In this document: one piece after another, positions 31,548 through 36,481 of the stretch | Position numbering within the stretch: the stretch's first letter is position 1 | Layout of the letters: the number at the start of each line of letters is the position of its first letter | NCBI RefSeq assembly: GCF_026586665.1 | Contig: NZ_JAODIY010000042.1 | Location: 1 to 36,481 of the forward strand | Reading direction: 5' to 3' | Length of the DNA: 36,481 nt | Origin: Halovenus rubra | GTDB taxonomy: Archaea > Halobacteriota > Halobacteria > Halobacteriales > Haloarculaceae | Position numbers and translations under genes: made by a program | The notes under the pieces: generated by a model | The model's database searches: none | The model's input: the letters and a program-made list of their open reading frames with translations, nothing else | What the model was told of the DNA's origin: nothing

Positions 31548-32663
31548 TTAGTGGATTCCTCGATCAAACTCCATCCCACGGTCGTCACTCGCCGATTCCG
31601 CTGTCGCTCCACCAGGGTCATTCTCTGTTCGACGGTACGATGGCGTCCCGCCATCGTCTCCTCCATGCCCACCGCGGGCAGCTGCCTTTTGTGCGACGGC
31701 GTGGCCAGCGGCGGCTTTCGGCCCCCACCGAGCGGCGGTCGTCGCGACGCCGGCGCCACCGACATAGGCACCGGCGGCGACACCACCAACGAGTGCTGCG
31801 CCTTTCGTCGCACCGCCGACGACTTTGGCCGTCAGCGGCGTCGCGTATTTGAACGTCTTCCACGTGATGTAGAGGGCGACCAGTGGAAGCGACGCCGCGA
31901 CGAGATATTTGAGGAACGCTGTTCCGGGTGTGAGCGTTCCACCGCCGTAGATCAAATCGTACCCCTTGAGGACCATCGCTGCTGGGAGCGGGAGGACAGC
32001 CAACGGGACAAACCGTTTGCAGAACCCCATCGCGATATCGGATACGACCGGAATGTTTCCGTAGGCCAGTGCAAATGCAATCGGCATTCCGTACAGGTAG
32101 ACATACAGCAGAATCATCCGGATGTAGAACAGCGCCTCCAGCGCCCACATCGAGATTCCACCAATCACGGCGAACAATAGTCCCAGCCCTGGGTTTGTGA
32201 TAGATACCTCCAAGAATCCAATCATCGCCTCCGTAACCGAGGAAAGCTCCGGCATCAGGGCGATAGTGAATCCGTCAACGAGGTAGAGTGCAAGAGTTCC
32301 AACCCAATACCACGTAATGATTAGAAAAGCACCGACCCAGGCCGTCTTCTTCGTTTTTCGGGCTTCGTAGGTACTTCCAATATTGAATATCCGAACCGTG
32401 TGACGGCCCTGAACGCTCATCACGAGGAGCAAGAGGGCAACCAGCATGATTTCGCCGCCGATGAGAGCATCGTGAATCGCTGGCCAGGGTGCATTGGTTG
32501 GTTCACCGAAGACAAAAGCTCCGTTCGTCTCTGGAGTAGGTGTCCCGAACATTCCCTCAGTCAGAGTTTCATACCCTGATCTGAGACCGTCCATGAACAG
32601 CCCAATGAACCACTCAACGACGCCCTTGATACCCTCAAGGACGACATCAATGAGATCGACCAT
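31548..32663 (-). CDS. Polytopic membrane protein, VirB6/TrbL-like
   Basis: A 371-residue protein with about six membrane segments: GGEIMLVALLLLVMSV, WVGAFLIITWYWVGTLALYL, LGLLFAVIGGISMWALEALF, MILLYVYLYGMPIAFALAYG, FVPLAVLPLPAAMVLKG and YLVAASLPLVALYITW. A glycine/alanine-rich stretch and a polar, probably cytoplasmic, tail follow (GGHGGDDGGTPSYRRTEND). Size, segment number and position between a surface lipoprotein and VirB3/VirB4-like genes fit the channel protein of a type IV secretion system. It starts 2 nt after the upstream gene, so both are in one operon. Confidence 0.68.
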   Translation of the reverse strand: MVDLIDVVLEGIKGVVEWFIGLFMDGLRSGYETLTEGMFGTPTPETNGAFVFGEPTNAPWPAIHDALIGGEIMLVALLLLVMSVQGRHTVRIFNIGSTYEARKTKKTAWVGAFLIITWYWVGTLALYLVDGFTIALMPELSSVTEAMIGFLEVSITNPGLGLLFAVIGGISMWALEALFYIRMILLYVYLYGMPIAFALAYGNIPVVSDIAMGFCKRFVPLAVLPLPAAMVLKGYDLIYGGGTLTPGTAFLKYLVAASLPLVALYITWKTFKYATPLTAKVVGGATKGAALVGGVAAGAYVGGAGVATTAARWGPKAAAGHAVAQKAAARGGHGGDDGGTPSYRRTENDPGGATAESASDDRGMEFDRGIH

Positions 32664-32665
32664 CG

Positions 32666-33502
32666 TTATACCTCAGTGATCGTGACCTCACAATCAGTCA
32701 TATCGTCGGAACCAGTGTATTGAACGTTGTAGGTGCTTGAGACCTGATTTCCACCGACCCGTGTCTCAACGATAACAGTAAACTGGCCACTATTCCCGTC
32801 TGGGGAGCATCCCATCCCGTCCTCAGTTTCTGTACCGAACGGAAACGAACTACTGAACAGGTCGGCCGTCTCGCCGGGGGAAACTACTACCCGGTCGGTT
32901 TCGTGCATTCCACTGCCTCTGGGGTTCTCAATTGGATTGGGAACGTCCCCGGAGAAGATTAGTTCAGTTATCGCTTCCGGACCGCTTCCTGTGTTCTCTA
33001 CCGTAACGAATGCCTCGCCATTCTTGATCCGGTCCGTCTCGCTCTCACCATAGACTTCGTCCCACGGCTTATCTGGGTTATTCCGATAGAGTCCGACATC
33101 CTGTATCTGAATCTCTGGACGGAGTTCAGTCGTGGTCTCAACTACTGTCTCCTCGCCTTTCAACGCGAGTACGCGGTACTCACCGGGCGCATATGCGGTG
33201 CCGATCTCGAATGAGACCTGCTGAGCACCTGCGGCTACGTCACGCTTCCCGAATAACTCGCCGTTCGGTTGGATGAGGTTGACTTGGTCGACGTCGGCCT
33301 CTTCGGAGAGTTCGACGACGAGTGTTGTCTCCTCGACAGCGATGCGCGTGAGTGGGCCGTTGCCATCTGGAGAGGTCGTTCCATCACCAGGCGTCCCAGA
33401 ACCGCCATTGTCGTTCAGACAGCCAGCGACGCTTACGAGCGCAGCACCTGCGACTGTTCGGAGGGCGGTTCGCCGACTGATGTGTGGGTGGTTTCTAGTC
33501 AT
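32666..33502 (-). CDS. Tat-exported lipoprotein of the conjugation operon
   Basis: A 278-residue predicted lipoprotein. The twin-arginine signal is HISRRTALRTVAGAALVSVAG followed by the lipobox cysteine (about C28), so the mature protein is anchored outside the cell. A Gly/Thr/Ser linker (NDNGGSGTPGDGTTSPDGNG) leads to two beta-rich domains, with VEETTLVVELSEEADVDQVN, GEYRVLALKGEETVVETTTE and a late GEAFVTVENTGSGPEAITEL block, Ig-like in pattern. It lies 2 nt from the VirB6-like gene and 3 nt from the large surface-protein gene. It is probably a surface part of the mating apparatus. Confidence 0.75.
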   Translation of the reverse strand: MTRNHPHISRRTALRTVAGAALVSVAGCLNDNGGSGTPGDGTTSPDGNGPLTRIAVEETTLVVELSEEADVDQVNLIQPNGELFGKRDVAAGAQQVSFEIGTAYAPGEYRVLALKGEETVVETTTELRPEIQIQDVGLYRNNPDKPWDEVYGESETDRIKNGEAFVTVENTGSGPEAITELIFSGDVPNPIENPRGSGMHETDRVVVSPGETADLFSSSFPFGTETEDGMGCSPDGNSGQFTVIVETRVGGNQVSSTYNVQYTGSDDMTDCEVTITEV

Positions 33503-33505
33503 GGA

Positions 33506-35242
33506 CTATGGGTTCCGTTGGAAGATGTCTTCTGGACCGAGCATTCGGAGGAGCCGCTTGCCTGCGTAGAACATCACAAGAAACGGGATGAGCTGCCAGC
33601 CGACCTCGAAAATAAATGCGAACCAACCGTCGATGGTGCCGAGCGGATGCCAGCGAGCAGTAGCCGTCGCACTCACATATGCGGGGTTGTGCCCGAGCCA
33701 CGAACCCGGATGGTACCGTGCCGTGTAGATACCCGGCTCGTCGATCGTCACAATCGCCACCCCGGAGGCGTTGGTCTCGACGCGTTGCTCCGCGATGGTG
33801 ATGTAGCCGTTGCGAGTGTTCCCGCCAATTGGATATCGTCGGTCGGGATCGCTGAGCACGATCGGTGCGCCGGTCTCGTTGTCTCGGAGTTCGATGCGGA
33901 GTGTGGCCTGACTTTCGTTCTGCTGGAGCACCTCAACCGTCAGATTACTGCGCCGGAGCTGCCGCTCTGAGCTAGCGTCAGGTGCCACAATCGAGGCGTT
34001 CACGCCCCGTACGATCCCCGCCACCTGGAGCGCGTCGCGGTCGACGTTCTCCGCGCGAACCGCAACACCGTACGTCGTCGTGTACGACTGGTTGACGATG
34101 TCGATGTTGATGTTCTCACCGAGCGTTCCGTCCGGAGACGGTCGGTCAGTGCCCCAGGTGTCGATAATCTCTGGGCCATCGCGAACTGGTTCAGCACGCG
34201 GGCCGATTCGCGACGGGTACGCGTGAATATAGACCGGAATCGCATCCGACTCGACGGTGGCGCTGTCGGTTCGGTTCGACCTGACGAGTGTATCCCAGTT
34301 GGTGTTCCGAGCGGTGTAGAACCGCCAGACGCCACGCACTCGTGCGCTTCCATTCTCCGTCAGCGTGTACCCCTGCCACGGTCTGGACTGGAAAATGGCC
34401 ACACCGGCGTCACCATTGGGATACTCGGCGTAGTAGGGGTACGCCGAGAGGTCGTAGATCTCGACGGCGATCGAATCCGAGACGTTGAGCGATTCGGTTC
34501 GGTACGTGACCTCGACATCAGTCTCGTCGCCTCGGTCGATTCGCGTGGTCTTCTTCAACCGGACGCTGATCTCGGCTTCAAGCGTGAGGTTTGCACTCCA
34601 GTCATCCTCGATCTGGTAGTCGAGGGCCGGCGTGTGCGAGCCGTCGCGCTCGACGATGGTTTCGCCGTCCTTCTGCAATCGAACCTCCTCAACCTCGTTG
34701 CTCGCGAGCGACCACTCGATCGTCGTGTTCCCCGAAGAGCTCCCGTTCGGGACGCGAACGCGATAGTCGACGAACCCCCGCATCGTGCCGTTCGGCGCGA
34801 TATAGAGCGGCGTGTCACCCGACTCCAAGTGACCTCGCGTCGACGGCTGCACTGCGAACACCGTGGCGTGGGCGTCCTCGATGAACACCCCGTCTTCGAG
34901 CGACGCGTGGCGCGGATGCACAGACGTATCCGACCCACCGGGTTCGAGATCAGCGAAATCGTTTCGCGTCCACGTTGCAGCTGTCGCCGGCGGGCGCGTG
35001 AACGTGATGTCCGTCCCGTTTGCGAGTTGGTGCATCGCGGTCCGGCTCTCGCCGTAGCGCTGCTGGTACTCCTCCTGGGTGATGTAGTTGTCCGCGTCGC
35101 GAGACCACAGCGTCGCTGATTCATTCTCAGTGAGCCCATTCCCCTCCGTGCCTGGCCGTGGCGGGCTTGCAGTGACGAGACCCGTGACTAAACTCGTCAC
35201 GAACAGGGCGGCCATTAGCACGGAGAGCTCTCGTTGTGTCAT
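33506..35242 (-). CDS. Large exported surface protein of the conjugation operon
   Basis: A 578-residue protein. A Sec signal peptide (LSVLMAALFVTSLVTGLVTA) is followed by a long beta-rich extracellular region with many Asn-X-Ser/Thr sites (NGTD, NGSS, NLTL, NVSD, NESQ, NASG), as in glycosylated haloarchaeal surface proteins. A C-terminal membrane segment (WFAFIFEVGWQLIPFLVMFY) has a short basic cytoplasmic end (GKRLLRML). Near residue 500 a carboxypeptidase-regulatory-like repeat appears (VETNASGVAIVTIDEPGIYT). It is likely an envelope-spanning or cell-contact component. The next gene starts after 3 nt. Confidence 0.7.
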   Translation of the reverse strand: MTQRELSVLMAALFVTSLVTGLVTASPPRPGTEGNGLTENESATLWSRDADNYITQEEYQQRYGESRTAMHQLANGTDITFTRPPATAATWTRNDFADLEPGGSDTSVHPRHASLEDGVFIEDAHATVFAVQPSTRGHLESGDTPLYIAPNGTMRGFVDYRVRVPNGSSSGNTTIEWSLASNEVEEVRLQKDGETIVERDGSHTPALDYQIEDDWSANLTLEAEISVRLKKTTRIDRGDETDVEVTYRTESLNVSDSIAVEIYDLSAYPYYAEYPNGDAGVAIFQSRPWQGYTLTENGSARVRGVWRFYTARNTNWDTLVRSNRTDSATVESDAIPVYIHAYPSRIGPRAEPVRDGPEIIDTWGTDRPSPDGTLGENINIDIVNQSYTTTYGVAVRAENVDRDALQVAGIVRGVNASIVAPDASSERQLRRSNLTVEVLQQNESQATLRIELRDNETGAPIVLSDPDRRYPIGGNTRNGYITIAEQRVETNASGVAIVTIDEPGIYTARYHPGSWLGHNPAYVSATATARWHPLGTIDGWFAFIFEVGWQLIPFLVMFYAGKRLLRMLGPEDIFQRNP

Positions 35243-35270
35243 GGGGGCTCGCGACGGGGGTGGTAGTCAC

Positions 35271-35693
35271 CTACCAGGGGGCGAGGTCGACGCACTGCGC
35301 CAGCGGGAGGTTCATCATCGACCCAGCGACGGTGTAGAGTGGCCCGAGGGCGACGAGGACGACCGCGGACTTCATCGCCGACCGTTTGTGGCGCTTGAGG
35401 CCCTTCTTCTGCTCGGGCGTAATCGTGAACATCTCGATAAGGGAGTCAGCCTGCCACACGACTGCGAGGCCGACAATGCCCAGCGCCGTGGTAAGCTGGA
35501 AGAAGCCCTCGATCATGCTGGGAAGGTTGTCTGCGCTACAGACAGCGTTCGTCTGTGCGGCGGCGGGTTCCACAGCGAACAGGCTCAGGACGACGACGAT
35601 GAACACAGCTTGCCTGGGAAGCCTACTCGATGCCGTGGACTGGCTGTCGGGGCGATTCGAAGCCGTCTCGGAGGGCGTATTGTCCTGTGACAT
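35271..35693 (-). CDS. Pilin-like small membrane protein (VirB2/TrbC-like)
   Basis: A 140-residue protein. A hydrophobic signal (AVFIVVVLSLFAVEPAAAQT) has a good cleavage site after AAA. Two membrane helices follow (LTTALGIVGLAVVWQADSL and SAVVLVALGPLYTVAGSMM) with a basic loop between them (TPEQKKGLKRHKRSAMK). This is the topology of VirB2/TrbC pilins. Cysteines near both ends of the mature form (AVCSAD and AQCVDL) could form a disulfide bridge. Position near the head of the operon fits. Assignment is by topology, not sequence identity. Confidence 0.6.
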   Translation of the reverse strand: MSQDNTPSETASNRPDSQSTASSRLPRQAVFIVVVLSLFAVEPAAAQTNAVCSADNLPSMIEGFFQLTTALGIVGLAVVWQADSLIEMFTITPEQKKGLKRHKRSAMKSAVVLVALGPLYTVAGSMMNLPLAQCVDLAPW

Positions 35694-35699
35694 AGCGGG

Positions 35700-35948
35700 T
35701 TACTCCTCTGCGTCGTCGACGAGTGCTTTCAGATCAGCGTAGCGGTTGGTCTCGTCGACGATCTCGTCTTTCGTGTAGCCCTGTTCGCGGGCCCGTTCGA
35801 AGAGATCTCGAAGCTCGTCGGGGTCGACGTCGCGAAGCTCCATCTCATCTCGGAGGGCGCGGCGATAGAGGGCGGAACCGTTGATATGGCTGTTCCACGT
35901 CAGGTACAGATCATCGATGTCTTCGATGGTGACTGCCCGTGTGATCAT
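35700..35948 (-). CDS. Small helical protein heading the conjugation operon
   Basis: An 82-residue acidic protein starting MITRAVTIEDIDDLYLTWNS, with helices ALYRRALRDEMELRDVDPDE, LRDLFERAREQGYTKDEIVD and a short C-terminal one. No cysteines, membrane segment or known motif. The ATG at 35948 is chosen over the one at 35969 because the extra seven residues are histidine-rich and unlike the rest. It lies 6 nt upstream of the pilin-like gene, so it is the first gene of the operon; a regulator or chaperone role is possible but not shown. Confidence 0.58.
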   Translation of the reverse strand: MITRAVTIEDIDDLYLTWNSHINGSALYRRALRDEMELRDVDPDELRDLFERAREQGYTKDEIVDETNRYADLKALVDDAEE

Positions 35949-36055
35949 ATGTGCGGGGTGGGTATGCACCGGTTGAGCCCCGGTCCATGGTGGTGCGATA
36001 GCTAGAAGATCGGTATATGCTTTCTGGCCACCAACTGGCGCAAAAATCTAAAGTA

Positions 36056-36063
36056 AATTATAA
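36056..36063 (-). promoter_or_regulatory. Box A of the conjugation operon
   Basis: On the - strand TTATAATT lies about 110 bp before the ATG at 35948. A second candidate, GCATATACC (36012-36020), lies closer, about 68 bp before the ATG. The leader contains the short inverted pair ACCGG/CCGGT near 35971-35986. The TTAACCAACA repeat lies about 40 bp upstream of the first box. Confidence 0.45.
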
Positions 36064-36095
36064 CCGGAGAGTTCGTTCACCTCGCAAAGGCACCG

Positions 36096-36136
36096 TTAAC
36101 CAACAATGGGGTTAGATTCCGTTGACTGTTGGTTAA
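36096..36136. repeat. Long-spaced inverted repeat TTAACCAACA, copy 3
   Basis: TTAACCAACA at 36096-36105 is inverted at 36127-36136, with a 21-nt spacer. On the - strand it begins 16 nt after the stop codon at 36152 and lies just upstream of the conjugation operon promoter. The arms match copies 1 and 2. Confidence 0.75.
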
Positions 36137-36151
36137 GACTGAAATCGCGCT

Positions 36152-36334
36152 CTACTCGAGTTCCACGACCTCTCCACGCCCGTTGTCGAGGATTTCTCGC
36201 ACCTCGGCCAAGAGTTCCTGACCTTCCTCGTGGAGCCTTGTTCCTTCATCGAGGTCACACTCGTCCGCATCGAGCTGTTTAATGATTTCTTCGACACGGG
36301 CCAGCCGGTCGTGGATCTCTTGGTCGTTTGCCAC
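36152..36334 (-). CDS. xseB: Exonuclease VII small-subunit-like protein
   Basis: A 60-residue helical-hairpin protein whose pattern matches XseB: RLARVEEIIKQLDADECDLD, then EGTRLHEEGQELLAEVREIL. In ExoVII, XseB subunits coat the arms of the large subunit XseA. The GTG at 36334 is chosen because GGTGATC, complementary to the 16S rRNA 3' end, lies just before it; a TTG seven codons upstream is less likely. No xseA is beside it: the upstream sequence belongs to the unrelated gene tail at the right edge, and the next gene downstream starts the conjugation operon. It may act with an XseA encoded elsewhere. Confidence 0.65.
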   Translation of the reverse strand: MANDQEIHDRLARVEEIIKQLDADECDLDEGTRLHEEGQELLAEVREILDNGRGEVVELE

Positions 36335-36383
36335 GTTTAGATCACCCCCAACCAAAGCCCAGTGATGGCCAACAACGAGGGTG

Positions 36384-36481
36384 TCATAGAACAGTTCTCA
36401 TACCAGAGAGCAGGGTGAACGCTGAGGTGGTATGAGCCCAGCGACCCTGCAAGATAATCCTACGGTAGAGACGTTCTTCAA
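36384..36481 (-). CDS. 3' end of an unidentified protein (partial, right edge)
   Basis: A frame enters from the right edge on the - strand and ends at TGA (36386-36384). The last residues include ERLYRRIILQG, HTTSAFTLLSG and MRTVL. It resembles the tail at 1-84 on the + strand. Both share a Y-R-x-x-I-x-Q-G core and a TLL segment, and both carry a GCAGGGT...ACCCTGC stem around the same codons. I do not recognise the family; a transposase is plausible. Confidence 0.4.
   Translation of the reverse strand, partial: EERLYRRIILQGRWAHTTSAFTLLSGMRTVL
36397..36450. repeat. Overlapping inverted repeats near the right edge
   Basis: CTCATACC (36397-36404) is inverted as GGTATGAG (36429-36436). GCAGGGT plus CGCTG (36410-36424) is inverted as CAGCG plus ACCCTGC (36439-36450). 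The two pairs interlock in the order A-B-A'-B', so they would form a pseudoknot in RNA rather than two separate hairpins. They lie inside the partial gene tail. Confidence 0.55.

Noticed and set aside
1-36481. tRNA genes, rRNA or CRISPR repeats
   Set aside because: No T-loop signature (GGTTCRAATCC type), no rRNA-like stretch and no regularly spaced identical repeats with unique spacers were seen; the only close array has irregular spacing and mixed orientation.

Overview
The window is from a haloarchaeon (class Halobacteria). The proteins are strongly acidic, and two regulators are of the HTH-10 (bacterio-opsin activator) type. There is an archaeal TFB, there are two predicted Tat-dependent lipoproteins, and many genes have an A/T-rich box A about 25-30 bp before the start codon, as in leaderless haloarchaeal transcripts. 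I found no rRNA, tRNA or CRISPR array.

Layout. Positions 1-4000 (+ strand) hold a small redox cluster: an HTH-10 regulator, an aldo/keto reductase, a cupin, a second aldo/keto reductase and a frameshifted flavodoxin-like lipoprotein. A near-identical 28-bp motif lies before the first reductase and before the cupin. Positions 4000-5830 (- strand) hold a two-gene module: a double winged-helix protein and a nucleotidyltransferase, resembling AbiE-type toxin-antitoxin systems. Positions 5975-8970 hold small haloarchaeal accessory proteins and a methyltransferase. Positions 9091-12273 hold a Zn/Cd-type P1B ATPase behind its HTH-10 regulator, with a 16-bp palindrome at the ATPase promoter.

Positions 12335-36334 look like the body of a plasmid or integrated conjugative element. 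Apart from one + strand gene (16251-17630, DUF5677-like), everything is on the - strand. Small zinc-ribbon and hypothetical proteins, a TFB, an OB-fold RPA-like protein, a VapBC pair and an archaeo-eukaryotic primase-like protein are followed upstream by a type IV secretion-like operon read from about 35948 down to 23926. That operon encodes a pilin-like protein, a large surface protein, a Tat lipoprotein, a VirB6-like polytopic protein, a PrgI/VirB3-like protein, a VirB4-like ATPase and a very large coupling-protein-like ATPase. The VirB4 frame is broken exactly where the Walker B motif should be. A short XseB-like ORF lies upstream of the operon. I see no relaxase or integrase in the window.

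The most unusual content is non-coding. There are three copies of a long-spaced inverted repeat (TTAACCAACA...TGTTGGTTAA), each 10-16 nt after a stop codon and upstream of the next transcription unit. Five copies of TGGGTGGAACA form a mixed-orientation array between the ATPase and primase genes. A 660-bp gene-free, GC-rich, hairpin-dense segment includes a perfect 19-bp stem. The TFB promoter has a palindromic operator. At the two window edges, two related gene tails lie in opposite orientation, each carrying a stem-loop. Family names are from recognition of motifs only; no database search was made.
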